The notes under the pieces were generated by a model that saw nothing but the letters and a program-made list of their open reading frames with translations, did not search any database and was not told where the DNA came from. A program made the position numbers and the translations under genes. Shown here one piece after another: positions 52,681 through 63,200 of a DNA stretch of 64,000 nt (its first letter is position 1; each line of letters begins with the position of its first letter). The stretch is from Oceanotoga teriensis (GTDB lineage: Bacteria > Thermotogota > Thermotogae > Petrotogales > Petrotogaceae), in contig NZ_QGGI01000009.1 in the NCBI RefSeq assembly GCF_003148465.1, positions 24,613 through 88,612 of the forward strand, in the 5' to 3' direction.

Positions 52681-55017
52681 TTATATATCAGAAAAGTAAT
52701 GTCCTTTTGTTGTGCTTGCCAATATTTCTTCTTCATATTCTAAATTATAATTTTCATTGAATATTAAATCAGAGAATAATGAATAAGTTTTTTCTATTTC
52801 GGATTTTTTTTCATTTGTAAAGAATAATCTGTATTTTTTTATGCCTTTTTCTTTCATTTCATTTATTTTATTGTATAAGTTTAATGGGAATGAATTTAAT
52901 ACATGCATTCTACATTTTAAGTCTGTTATTATTGGAAATTCATAATATTTTTTATCTATTAAAGAATAGTCACTTTCCTTACATAAGTTGCATTTTGGTT
53001 TATCTGGACCTGATTGACTTGATATTGCACAATATTTACTTATCATTGCTGGTATTCTTCCATAAATTATTACTTCATAGTCTATGTCGGTGTTTTCTAC
53101 AAATCTTTGCATTTGATAAATATTCATTTCTGGTGATAAAGTTATTTTTTTGATGTTTTCATTGTTCCATATTTTGTGTGAATAACTATTGAATATGTTA
53201 AAAGAATAATCAAGTATTATTTGTTTGTTTTTGAATATGTTTATTAGTCCTGGATTTCCAACCATGATTTTATCTGAATTTATATTTTGTTTTTTTATTT
53301 CTTCTATTTCATCATTTTCTGTTATTCTGGAATATGCTGGAATTGTATTTTCTTTTAAGTTATAGTTTTTGAAATTATATAAATAAGTATTTCCTCTATC
53401 ATTATTTATAAACTGTTCTGGATTTATTATGCTCATGTTTAATTCTAAGGCATTTTCAGATCTTGATTTTTTTATAAGATTAAAATTTTTAATTTCTTTT
53501 GAATAAGATAATCTTTTTTTGTCGAGTTCTTCTATGGCATTTCTTCTCAATTCATTTATTTTAGATATTGGTATGAATATATCTTCATCGCCTTTTATTA
53601 TTATACTGTTTGCGAAATAAGGTGTGTTTCCAAGTTTAGAGATATTTTTTTCAATATTTTCTTTTGAAGTAGGTTTTTTTTCTGATTTTTCAACTATAAA
53701 ATCACTTTTTTGATTTATTTTTAAATTTTTGTATTTTAAAATTAATTCTATGGGATTATTTTTTATTATTGTCATTTCTATATTTAAAGGTACTTTTAAA
53801 TCTTCATCATAACTTTTTTTTGCTTTATCATTTAGTTTTTCATCGTATGTCTTGTTTATAATTAAATTTTTGTCCATAAAAAATTTGAAAGGTATTTCAA
53901 CTATTTCATCTTTTTGTGCATTTTGAACTTCTTTATCATCTATATAGATTTTATCTATACGAGTTCCTTTGTTTGTATTTATAGGATCTATAACTTCTAT
54001 GCCATCTTTTAGATTTAATTCTCTTATTAATTTTATTTTTAAAAGTTTTTTATAGCTATCATAAGAAATTGTTCTGCCTAATTCTAAGCCTCTATTATCT
54101 GGTCTATTTGTGTTTACTATTTCATTTCCATATTCATTGAAAGTATATCCTTTTGTAAAGGTTCTATTGAATATTTGAGTGATATCCTCTATATCTTTGT
54201 TTGAAAGTTTATTTGTGTTTTCATAATATGAATCGATAGCTTTTCTATAAGCATTTACTACAGTCGCTACATATTGTGGTTTTTTCATTCTTCCTTCAAT
54301 TTTAAAAGATTTTATACCACTTTTTATTAATTGAGGTATTTTATCTATTGTGTTTAAGTCACGAGTTGAAAGTATATAAGCATCTTTTATTATTTTATCT
54401 TCTTTTAATTTTACAAGTGAATATTGCATTCTACATGGTTGGGCACATTTTCCTCTATTTCCACTTCTTCCACCTATTAAACTGCTCATTAGACATTGAC
54501 CAGAGTAACTTACACATAAAGCTCCATGAATGAATGTTTCTATTTCTATATCTACATTGTTTATTATATTTTCTATATCCCTTAATGATGTTTCTCTAGC
54601 GGGTATTATTCTTGTAAAACCGGCTTCTTTTAATAATTTAGCTGTTTGAGTGTTGTGTACAGACATTTGAGTACTCGCATGTATTGGAAGATCTGGATAT
54701 CTATTTTTTATTATATAGGCTATAGTTGTATCTTGAACTATTATTGCATCTGCATTTATTGAGTAGATATAATCAAGATATTTTATTGCTTTATCGATTT
54801 CAAAGTCATTTATTAATGTATTGAATGTAATATGTACTTTTTTATCTCTTAAATGGGCATAATTTATTGCCATTTTTAATTCATCATCATCAAAATTATT
54901 TGCAGAAGATCTTGCATTAAAAGATTTTCCACCAAGATAAACGGCATCAGCTCCATTTGAAAATGCAGCTTTCATAGATTCAAAATTACCTGCAGGTGCA
55001 AGTAGTTCAACTTTCAT
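52681..55017 (-). CDS. Peptidase U32-family protein (RlhA/TrhP-like)
   Basis: U32 proteins were named as collagenase-like peptidases, but characterised members such as RlhA and TrhP hydroxylate RNA bases. The N-terminal 300 residues show LLAPAGNFESMKAAFSNGADAVYLGG, the HASTQMSVHN segment near 117, and the cysteine-containing FIHGALCVSYSGQCLMSS with NRGKCAQPCR near 166-195, likely an iron-sulfur site. A middle domain of DUF3656 type and a C-terminal part with CAISSQSGPDKPKCNLC follow. The start is the ATG at 55017 with AGGAGTG upstream. 778 residues, at the long end of the family. Confidence 0.85.
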   Translation of the reverse strand: MKVELLAPAGNFESMKAAFSNGADAVYLGGKSFNARSSANNFDDDELKMAINYAHLRDKKVHITFNTLINDFEIDKAIKYLDYIYSINADAIIVQDTTIAYIIKNRYPDLPIHASTQMSVHNTQTAKLLKEAGFTRIIPARETSLRDIENIINNVDIEIETFIHGALCVSYSGQCLMSSLIGGRSGNRGKCAQPCRMQYSLVKLKEDKIIKDAYILSTRDLNTIDKIPQLIKSGIKSFKIEGRMKKPQYVATVVNAYRKAIDSYYENTNKLSNKDIEDITQIFNRTFTKGYTFNEYGNEIVNTNRPDNRGLELGRTISYDSYKKLLKIKLIRELNLKDGIEVIDPINTNKGTRIDKIYIDDKEVQNAQKDEIVEIPFKFFMDKNLIINKTYDEKLNDKAKKSYDEDLKVPLNIEMTIIKNNPIELILKYKNLKINQKSDFIVEKSEKKPTSKENIEKNISKLGNTPYFANSIIIKGDEDIFIPISKINELRRNAIEELDKKRLSYSKEIKNFNLIKKSRSENALELNMSIINPEQFINNDRGNTYLYNFKNYNLKENTIPAYSRITENDEIEEIKKQNINSDKIMVGNPGLINIFKNKQIILDYSFNIFNSYSHKIWNNENIKKITLSPEMNIYQMQRFVENTDIDYEVIIYGRIPAMISKYCAISSQSGPDKPKCNLCKESDYSLIDKKYYEFPIITDLKCRMHVLNSFPLNLYNKINEMKEKGIKKYRLFFTNEKKSEIEKTYSLFSDLIFNENYNLEYEEEILASTTKGHYFSDI

Positions 55018-55140
55018 TAAAATCACTCCTATTAATAAATATACATATTATTATACATCAAAGAAATTTTATTTTAAAGATATTATTTTAAGTTTTTCTG
55101 TTATTATTAATATGATAATATTTTTTAGGGGGCGCTTTAA

Positions 55141-56079
55141 ATGAATGTTGAAAGAATTGGAAATCGAGGTTATATATTTGATTTTAATGAATATGAAACG
55201 ACTTTAACTGATACAATAGTTTATGGAATAAAAGGTGAGACTTATTTTTTTATTTGCGATACCCAAACAGGTCCTAATACTATGAAATATGTTTTAGATT
55301 ATTTAAAATATGAAATTATTGATAGAAGAATAGTTGTTTTCAATTCTCATGCAGATTGGGATCATATATGGGGTAATTGCATATTTGACAAAAATTCTGT
55401 AATAATATCTTCAGAAGCCTGTAGAGAGGATATTTTATTTAAAGGAGAGTATGATTTAAAATATAATTATGATTTTATAAATGGTGATGTTGTTTTAAAA
55501 CTTCCAGATATAACTTTCGAAAGTAAGTTATTTTTTGATTCTGAAAGTATTGAATTTTTTTATTTGCCAGGCCATACTATTGGAGATTCGGTTTGTTTTG
55601 ATAAGAAAGATAGAATAATGTATATAGGTGATTTAGCTGAGGTTCCTATTCCTTGTATTGGCTATCATGATTTGAAAAGATTTAAGAGTAGTCTTGAATG
55701 TTTACTTGATTATGATGATGTCATCTATTTAACTACTCATTCTAAAATTGTTGATAAAAGCCTTATAATGCAAAATATAGATTATATAGAAAGTTTAATA
55801 AAAGGAAAAGATATAAGTTCAAAAATTATTGAAGAATATCCAGATGTTGTCAATATTGATAAGATCAATAGAATCAATGTTCTCATGGATGAATTAACTG
55901 AGAATGAAAAGATAAAAAAGAAAGATGGGGAAGATTTTGATCTATTTGAGTTTGAATTATCTGTTTTTAAAGATATGGGGTATACTGATTTAAAGAAAGT
56001 TGATCACAATTTCTTGATCAATCTTGATTATGATGAGTTTAAAAAATTTATTATCAATAAAATAAAAAAAGGCCTTTAA
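55141..56079 (+). CDS. Metallo-beta-lactamase fold hydrolase
   Basis: MBL-fold enzyme with the zinc motif HADWDH near residue 75 (HxxxDH), the later histidine in LPGHTIGDS near 143, the bridging aspartate in YIGDLAE near 164 and the last histidine in TTHSKI near 199. The C-terminal 100 residues (from about 215) are helical and charged, an extension not needed for the core. 312 residues. GGGGGCG precedes the ATG. The substrate is unknown; stand-alone gene with its own terminator. Confidence 0.87.
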   Translation: MNVERIGNRGYIFDFNEYETTLTDTIVYGIKGETYFFICDTQTGPNTMKYVLDYLKYEIIDRRIVVFNSHADWDHIWGNCIFDKNSVIISSEACREDILFKGEYDLKYNYDFINGDVVLKLPDITFESKLFFDSESIEFFYLPGHTIGDSVCFDKKDRIMYIGDLAEVPIPCIGYHDLKRFKSSLECLLDYDDVIYLTTHSKIVDKSLIMQNIDYIESLIKGKDISSKIIEEYPDVVNIDKINRINVLMDELTENEKIKKKDGEDFDLFEFELSVFKDMGYTDLKKVDHNFLINLDYDEFKKFIINKIKKGL

Positions 56080-56090
56080 GGCCTTTTAAA
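56067..56090. terminator. Bidirectional intrinsic terminator
   Basis: AAAAGGCC (56067-56074) pairs with GGCCTTTT (56080-56087) around a loop holding the stop codon of the MBL gene. Confidence 0.8.
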
Positions 56091-56838
56091 TTTTGCTGAA
56101 TTTTATTATTATATTATTTGTGATTAGTCCCAATACAGGATCTGTTCCTCTACCTGTTTTAGTTACAAAAACATCTTCACAATTTTTTAATGATTTCATG
56201 GCATTTTTCGCATCGAGTAGATTATCATTTAAAGCAACGAAGTTATAAGAATTATCTAGCATATCTTTTATATATTCATTTTTATCTTTTTCATCGATAA
56301 AATTTTTGAGAGTTAATTTTTTGACATCAATAGTTTCATCCCTCAATTTGTCGGCTATAAAATTTGTGAACGTACTTCTATGTATTACATATTTGAATAT
56401 GTTGTTTTTTTCTAAGAATACAAATCTATTATATCCACTAAATAATTTATCATTCAATATTTCTAATATAGTTCTATTTAATTGCGTTTCATCATAATCT
56501 ATATGAGTTATATTGTTTATGGGTGTCATAACATCGTCTACAGGTATTTTTTCCATTTTTTCTTCTGAACTTAAATTGTTTATAACATTTTCATAAGTTT
56601 TAGCAACTGAATCAAAATTAGCTTTTCCAAAATAAAAGGCTAGTACGGTTCCAAGCCAAGTACCCCATAATGGCAATAAACTTTGTCCTATAAAATCAAA
56701 ATCAGGTTTTTCTGGAAGAGTTAAAGTACATATTGCAACTATTATAGTTATTGTAATTACTGCCAAAGTTATTATTAAGGCAATTATATTTCTTAAATCA
56801 GTTGGTTTTGAGTTTTTTGAAGGTTTTTGATCATTCAA
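56086..56838 (-). CDS. Membrane protein with CBS-like cytoplasmic domain
   Basis: The start is taken as the TTG at 56838 (MNDQKPSKNSKPTDL), seven bases after GGAGGG. Two membrane helices (about residues 18-40 and 54-72) are followed by a soluble part. PVDDVMTPINNITHIDYDETQLNRTILEIL near 98 and YNRFVFLEKNNIFKYVIHRSTF near 133 look like one CBS repeat, and AKNAMKSLKNCEDVFVTKTGRGTDPVLGLITNN near 210 like a second. CBS domains usually bind adenine nucleotides. I do not recognise the whole protein. It is the first gene downstream of the candidate Pho-controlled small RNA, 119 bp past its terminator. Confidence 0.72.
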   Translation of the reverse strand: MNDQKPSKNSKPTDLRNIIALIITLAVITITIIVAICTLTLPEKPDFDFIGQSLLPLWGTWLGTVLAFYFGKANFDSVAKTYENVINNLSSEEKMEKIPVDDVMTPINNITHIDYDETQLNRTILEILNDKLFSGYNRFVFLEKNNIFKYVIHRSTFTNFIADKLRDETIDVKKLTLKNFIDEKDKNEYIKDMLDNSYNFVALNDNLLDAKNAMKSLKNCEDVFVTKTGRGTDPVLGLITNNIIIKFSKI

Positions 56839-56954
56839 TATAATCCCTCCTCTCAATGTTTTGAATATGATGTTTATATATTATAAATTATATTCTTTTA
56901 AATTAGAAATTACCACTATTTTTTTATATTTATTATAAAATTAACATAAAGAGT

Positions 56955-57069
56955 GCAAAAAAAGAGCAATTCTTAAGAATTGCTCTTTTTTACCAGTAAT
57001 TAAAAGACTTGCAGGGCTTTTTGAAATTAACTGGCTGGATGATAATTTTGGGGTTTGTGAATTTTTATT
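56955..57069 (-). ncRNA. Candidate small RNA under a Pho-box-like promoter
   Basis: About 110-115 nt between a -10 box (57076-57081) and an intrinsic terminator (56957-56991). No ATG, GTG or TTG lies in the transcript before the terminator, so it is probably non-coding. The 5' part is A-rich with a CCCC stretch (57050-57053) and UUAUCAUCC (57037-57045). The middle folds into a hairpin: CCAGU/ACUGG, AAUU/AAUU and AAAAG/CUUUU (56993-57034) with a ten-base loop containing CCCUGCA. The architecture matches trans-acting small RNAs. It could alternatively be an attenuated leader of the gene at 56086. Confidence 0.6.
56958..56991. terminator. Intrinsic terminator of the candidate small RNA (and addA)
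   Basis: AAAAAGAGCAATTC (56959-56972) and GAATTGCTCTTTTT (56977-56990) form a perfect stem around TTAA; the minus strand has seven U after the stem. Confidence 0.88.
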
Positions 57070-57075
57070 AGCTTT

Positions 57076-57134
57076 ATTATATTTTAATGATTTTTACTTA
57101 AGCTTCCCTTAGGTTTCACTTAATTTTTTCTTAA
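57076..57134 (-). promoter_or_regulatory. Pho-box-like promoter: four TTAAG repeats at 11-bp period plus TATAAT
   Basis: On the minus strand TTAAG occurs at 57134-57130, 57123-57119 and 57101-57097, and CTAAG at 57112-57108; all are exactly 11 bp apart. Fifteen bases after the last repeat comes TATAAT (57081-57076). Tandem direct repeats with 11-bp period replacing the -35 box are what PhoB/PhoP and other OmpR-class response regulators bind. The array begins 4 bp past the addA stop codon. Confidence 0.65.
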
Positions 57135-57137
57135 TTA

Positions 57138-60100
57138 TTATTCATTATTTTTTATTAGTTCAATTATTTTTTGTTCAATATTTTTGTCATAATCTATTTC
57201 TATGAATTTGTTATTTTCTTTAATACTTAGAAGATAACCTTTTTTTGGAATTCCAAAGTCTTTTAGCAGGTATAAATAAAAATTTATCTGAAATCTATAT
57301 TTATCTATATTTTGATTTAAATTGGAATATTTATAATCTATAATATATATATTGTTTTCATGTATTATCACTTTGTCAGGAATTCCAAATAGCATATAAT
57401 CTTTATCATTTATTTTGAAATTTTTTACAAGTCTCCATTCATTTTTAATTATTTTATTTTTGGTATTGAATGCAAACTGTACTATTGGTATTTGATCGAA
57501 TAAATTTGGTAGTTCATTATTTTCTATCATATTTTTTATTTGTGATAGATTATAAACACTTTGTAATTTTCTGTGTAGATCAGAACCTCTGAATATTAAT
57601 TCTTGATTTGAAAATAGTTCATCTTTTTTAAAATTAACTTTTTCTATTATGTTTTCATCATCATCATCATTTATTTCCGAAGGTTTATCTATGAGTCCTG
57701 TTAGATATGTTGGGGCTATATATTGTTTATAAGCGTTATTTTTCAAGTCTTTTAAATTTATTTGAGGAACTAATTTTTTTTCTTTTTCTTCATCATCTTC
57801 TATTTTTTCAAGAAATATATCTTCAATTTCTTCTATATTTATTATGTCCATATCTTTATATTTTAATTCATCAAAGAATATATTATAAGTTGTTTTATTT
57901 TTATTTTCTACATTTATTGGAATTAAAAGTTCTTTTGGTCTCGTTATTCCAACATATATAAGTCTGTTATTTTCTGTTTTTTCTAAAAAGGTATTATTTT
58001 TAAACCATCTTAAAATATCATTTTCACTTTCTTTTAATACATCTTTAAAGATATTTTTTAGTAAAAAATATCTATTCCCGTTTAAATCTGGAAGTGAGAA
58101 TTCTATTTCAGAATTATCTTTTTTGTCTATATTGCTATGAAGTCCACCCATTATTACTATTGGAAATTCAAGACCTTTTGATTTATGTATTGTAAGAATC
58201 TTTACGCTGTTTGAATTTTCATCTTCAAGAACGGCTTCTTCTTCATTCACATCTGTGGCTTTTTTTAATAATCTTACCAATTCAGCAAACGATGTAGCCA
58301 TAGTATTGTATTTTTCTGCTTCATTAATTAATTTTTTTACATTTGAAATTGCAATTTCAGATTCATCTAAAGCTGATAATTTTGATATATAATTATTTTC
58401 TTCTACTATACCTTTTAATATGTTAGTTGGCTTTATATAGTATTTTAAATCTTTATATTTTTTTAGTGTTTCAAAAGCTTTTTTTGTGTTTTTTGAATAG
58501 TTGTTTTCTTCTTTTGATATTTGAAATGTCTCAAAAAGAGTTAATTGTTTTTCTGATTTTTTATTGAGTTCATTTTTTTCATTTATTAATTTATCATATT
58601 CTTCGAATGTCATTGTACCTATTAATGAGAACATATATCTTGTAAATTCAAAATCGTTGTAAGGGTTTTGTACTGCAGAAAGAGCTGTTAATAATGATTG
58701 TATTTCTTCACGAAAATAAAAGGATTTTCCGCCAATAATATAAAATGGAATATTATTTTTTGAGAATTCTTTTTTTATTATATCTTCATATCCAGTCATC
58801 TGTCTCAATAATATAGCTATATCTTTTGCTTGTATTTTTCTTTTTATTTGTTGAATTTTTCCATTTTTCCTTTCTCTGAAAGACATTTCTTGGCCTATTA
58901 ATTTTTTTATAGTTTTTATCATCGCAGTTATTTCAAGTTCTTTTCTTTGCTCAGCATTATTTTTTTCGGGTATTGCTTTTATTATTTTTATTCTGTATTT
59001 ATCATCTTTTGATAGTTTTGGAGTGATAACTTCTTTGTCATCTTCTTCAAAATGACATATATCATCATCATTAATAGATGTGTTATCTATTAATAATGAA
59101 TCTACATCATCGATGTATATATTTTCTTTTTTAAATAATGTTTGTTTTGATATTTCGTTTGCAAAATTTACTATTTGTGAGTTAGAACGTCTGTTTGTTG
59201 ATAAGGCTCCTATAGTGTAATTATTTTTTTTAAATTCATCATATGATTTTGAGAATACTGATACATCAGCACCTCTGAATCTATATATAGATTGTTTTCT
59301 ATCTCCAACATAAAACAAATGATTTTCATTTGTATGCAATTTTTCAAATAATTCTTTTTGTAAATAATTGGTGTCTTGATATTCATCGACTATTATATAT
59401 TTAAATCTATTTTGATATTTTCTTAATATGTATTCATCTGATAATGCTTTTAAAGTTTTTTCAAGTGTACCTTTGAAATCATATTGGAAATTATCTATTG
59501 TGAAGTTTTCATAATACTCTTTTGACAGGTTAGAGAGTATTTTGAATAACCATATATAATCTATATAAATTTCTTCAAGTTCTTTGTTGGATAATGGAAA
59601 TTCTTCAAAAATTATACTTCTTTCCATTTCCAATCTCCAATTACTTACTATAGTTTTTAGATTTTGTTGTAATTTATCCATTCCTGGATCTTTTAAAATA
59701 TTATGTAAAGTTTCTTTGAACCTTAAGGGATTTTTTTGTATTTCAGATATTATTATATTTACTTTATTTTTTCTTTCAGAAGACAACATATTTATGTCTT
59801 CTGGTTTTTTGTTTTCGTATAGCTCAAGAACTGTTTTTAATGAGTAATATATAGCTTTTTCGATTTCTTTATCTTTTTTGAATTCAGATATCATTGTAAA
59901 ATTTGGGTCTATGCCTATTATTATATTATTATCTCTTAAGATTTTTGAACAGAATGAATCGATGGTTTTTATCCAAGCTCTTGAAAGGTTTATTCTTATA
60001 TTATTCCAATATTCTATTTCTTTTTCTGGAACATTTTTTTCTTGCAAGATATTTATTTTGTCATAAACTGCTTGTAATATTCTTTCTCTCATTTCACCGG

Positions 60101-60278
60101 CAGCTTTATTTGTAAACGTAACGGCAAGTATTTTATCTACTATTTCATCATCAGGATAGTTTTTTTCAAGTATGCTTATATAATATTGGGTTAATGTATA
60201 AGTTTTCCCAGTTCCAGCAGATGCAGAAATGAAAAAATTTTGATTTGGATTTTTATTTATAGTATCTAATATATTCAT
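57138..60278 (-). CDS. addA: AddA-type helicase-nuclease (double-strand break repair)
   Basis: UvrD-like superfamily 1 helicase with a C-terminal nuclease, which together with AddB resects DNA ends for recombination. It has Walker A SASAGTGKTYTL near residue 18, AVTFTNKAAGEMRERI near 60, the DEYQDTN motif II near 300, the motif IV-like VGDRKQSIYRFRGADV near 330, LTIHKSKGLEFPIVIM near 710 and YVGITRPKELL near 785. The RecB-type nuclease at the end has IIDYKYS near 995. The start is the ATG at 60278, overlapping the addB stop by ATGA. 1046 residues. The nuclease and helicase motifs all look intact. Confidence 0.92.
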   Translation of the reverse strand: MNILDTINKNPNQNFFISASAGTGKTYTLTQYYISILEKNYPDDEIVDKILAVTFTNKAAGEMRERILQAVYDKINILQEKNVPEKEIEYWNNIRINLSRAWIKTIDSFCSKILRDNNIIIGIDPNFTMISEFKKDKEIEKAIYYSLKTVLELYENKKPEDINMLSSERKNKVNIIISEIQKNPLRFKETLHNILKDPGMDKLQQNLKTIVSNWRLEMERSIIFEEFPLSNKELEEIYIDYIWLFKILSNLSKEYYENFTIDNFQYDFKGTLEKTLKALSDEYILRKYQNRFKYIIVDEYQDTNYLQKELFEKLHTNENHLFYVGDRKQSIYRFRGADVSVFSKSYDEFKKNNYTIGALSTNRRSNSQIVNFANEISKQTLFKKENIYIDDVDSLLIDNTSINDDDICHFEEDDKEVITPKLSKDDKYRIKIIKAIPEKNNAEQRKELEITAMIKTIKKLIGQEMSFRERKNGKIQQIKRKIQAKDIAILLRQMTGYEDIIKKEFSKNNIPFYIIGGKSFYFREEIQSLLTALSAVQNPYNDFEFTRYMFSLIGTMTFEEYDKLINEKNELNKKSEKQLTLFETFQISKEENNYSKNTKKAFETLKKYKDLKYYIKPTNILKGIVEENNYISKLSALDESEIAISNVKKLINEAEKYNTMATSFAELVRLLKKATDVNEEEAVLEDENSNSVKILTIHKSKGLEFPIVIMGGLHSNIDKKDNSEIEFSLPDLNGNRYFLLKNIFKDVLKESENDILRWFKNNTFLEKTENNRLIYVGITRPKELLIPINVENKNKTTYNIFFDELKYKDMDIINIEEIEDIFLEKIEDDEEKEKKLVPQINLKDLKNNAYKQYIAPTYLTGLIDKPSEINDDDDENIIEKVNFKKDELFSNQELIFRGSDLHRKLQSVYNLSQIKNMIENNELPNLFDQIPIVQFAFNTKNKIIKNEWRLVKNFKINDKDYMLFGIPDKVIIHENNIYIIDYKYSNLNQNIDKYRFQINFYLYLLKDFGIPKKGYLLSIKENNKFIEIDYDKNIEQKIIELIKNNE

Positions 60279-63200
60279 TTTGTAAACCAACTCTCTTTTA
60301 TTTTAAAATTGTCTAAATATTGCATTATTGAACATATTTTTTTGTATTGGCATTTGTCACATTCATAATATGTTTCATTTGAATATGTATTATATTTTTC
60401 TTGCATTTCTTCTAAAAATCTTTTATGTATCCTATCTCTTTGAGCTATTGGAGTAAAATCAGAATTTGATATAGAATCAATCGTTTTTTCAAGCCAATCA
60501 TAAAATTCATATAAACCAAATCCAATAAAATTTTTTGAATTTCCTTTTTGTTTTATTATGGCAATATTTTTTTGTATTTTTATAAATTTATTTTGCATAT
60601 TCTTTGTAGGACCATTATCTTTTATCGTTAAAGGCTGAAATTTTAAGTATATGTTATCATTTATTTTATTTTTCCATTCTTCTGAATGAATTAAACCAAT
60701 ATAGTATATTAATAATTGTTCACTTTGGAAACTTGAACCGTTTTTATAATCTAATATAGAATAAGTTCCTTGTTTTAATTCATCTAAAAAACTATCTTTT
60801 CCTTCAAAACCTATGTATGAATAGTCTCCTGAGGTTATATCAAGTCTGTCTATTCTTGTTGTTAAATTTATATTTTTGTATTTGCCTATATTGATATCAG
60901 TGTCTACTCTCAATTCTGTTTTTATCACCTTATCATAATTTAATTCCATATTTTTTCTAATTTCAATATATTTATTTAATATATGACCTATAGAAACTAA
61001 AAGCTCTTCAGAGATTTTTTCAATCTCAACAACTTTTATAGCTTCATATTTTTCAAGTCCTTTATTTATGGTATCATCCCATTCTTGATTGGCTATTTTT
61101 TTAATTTCTTCAAGTAGTTCATCTTCATTGAAATATTTTTCTCTCATTTGAGAAAAATCAGGATATTTTTTAAATAATTTTTCCATGATTTTATGTTTAA
61201 GATTACCTGTTGCAAAAATAGAGAAATCAATATCTCCTTTTATACCAGCTATATAACTCATATAAAATTTAAAAGGACAGTCTATATAACTTGATATTTT
61301 ATTATGAGATATATTTTTTATAGATATTGAGTTTCTTGAATTCCATAGAGTATTTTTTATATGATTTTTTATTTCTTTTATATTTTCTTTAGAATTTTTT
61401 AAATCATCATCATTTGTTTTTATATCATTTATCAAATAATATAATAAAGCTTCATTAAAAGAGTATATTTCATCAGCATTTTGTGGAAGAACTTGTCTTT
61501 TTTCTGAGTATAATTTCTTTGGAGTGATTTTAAATAATTTTATGAATTCTTTTTCGTACATAGAAGGAAGTATTGTTTTACCTCCCAATGTTGAGATTGG
61601 ATATGAGAAAATTATATTTTCAGCAAAAGCCATAGAAATTAAAAGATTTCTTCTTTGAACTTTTTCATTGGTTTTTGCAAGTTTTGTTCCATTGTCTAAC
61701 ATTGAAGAAAGAAATGGATTTATTGTTATTAATGGATAAAAATCTTCTGAAAAATTTATATAATATTTATATTTTTTATGTATGAATCTTGAATCATTTA
61801 AGTTCATTATTTCAACGGTATTATGATATCTTTCAGAATCTCTATAAGTTTCGATTTCAGTTAAATCAGATATTATTCTGAAATATTCATCTAATTTTAT
61901 TCTTTTCTTTTTATTCTTTTTTAATATTTTTTCAAGAGATTCTTCTGTTTTTAAAAGAAATTGTTCAAAATAATTTAATGCATTGTATTCACTTATTATC
62001 GATTGGTTTTTGTTTAATTCATCATCCGAAAATATATTAAGGTTTATGATATCTTTATCTATCCAATCTTTTATGAGTTGTCTATAAGTATTTATTAAAA
62101 ATCCTTCTTTATTTTTGTCAGAATCTTTTACTTGTTTTAATATATCAAATAAATTATTGAATACTATTTCTAAAGAATTTAATTCATTTAAAGTTTTTTC
62201 ATACCTCTCTTTTTCTTCTGTTTGTTTATAATTTGAAAGTATTTTATTTTTTTCTTCTTTTAATGCATTAAACCAAGAAGCTTTTCTTTGTGCAAAAGAG
62301 GTTTTTACTTCTGAATATAGAAGATCTAAATGTCTTAAATAAGATTCTATTTCTTCCATAGTTAGTTCAGAATCACCTGCATATCCTGTTTCTATCATCG
62401 CCATCATATCTTCTACTTCATATCCTCTTACTACGGTTTTTAAGGGTTGTAATAATTTTATAACTATTCTACTTTGAGATAATGGAATATCATTTTTGAA
62501 TCTATAAGGTACTTTTATTTCATTTAAATAATCTGCAAACATATTTGCAGATGAATTATCTGGTGTTATGATTGCAAAATCATAAGGACTCAAATTTTCA
62601 TAAAGGATCTTCTTTTTTATTTCTTTTGAAATATTTTCCATTTCAGATATTGAATCTGAAGTTTGATATATAGATATATTTTTTTCTTTAAATAATTTAT
62701 TTATGCCCATATAATTATGTTTTATTTCAAAATCGGAATCCTTTAAAAATTCATATACTGAAGTCAATGAATTAAAACCTCTATCCATTACATCTTCCCA
62801 TATATAAAAATATACATCATCAAATAAAGAGAATAAGCATTTTAAAACTTTTGCCATTATTGGAGTCATATCAAAAAAACCAGATATTATCAATGTTTTT
62901 CCCAATTTTTCTTTTCTTTCGGATTTTAATATTTCTGGAAATTCGTTATAAAACCATTTATAAACACTTATAGGATCAAAATTTTTTTGAAAAGTTTTTG
63001 AATTATCGAATTTTTGATTTAAGAAATCTTCTAAACTTTTTTCTATTTTTTTATACAGTTTTATTAAGTTTGATTCAGGATCTATTGAATCATCTATATT
63101 TCTGTATAATTCTGAGTATTTCAATATGTCTTCATTTTGTGGTTGATTTTGTTCAACTCTTGATATTTCCCATTTTTTTTCGAATATATTTAATATATAT

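Noticed and set aside
57037-57060. Small plus-strand gene with GGGG ribosome binding site downstream of the small RNA locus
   Set aside because: The only nearby start codon (GTG) is too close to the G run and meets a stop after a few codons.
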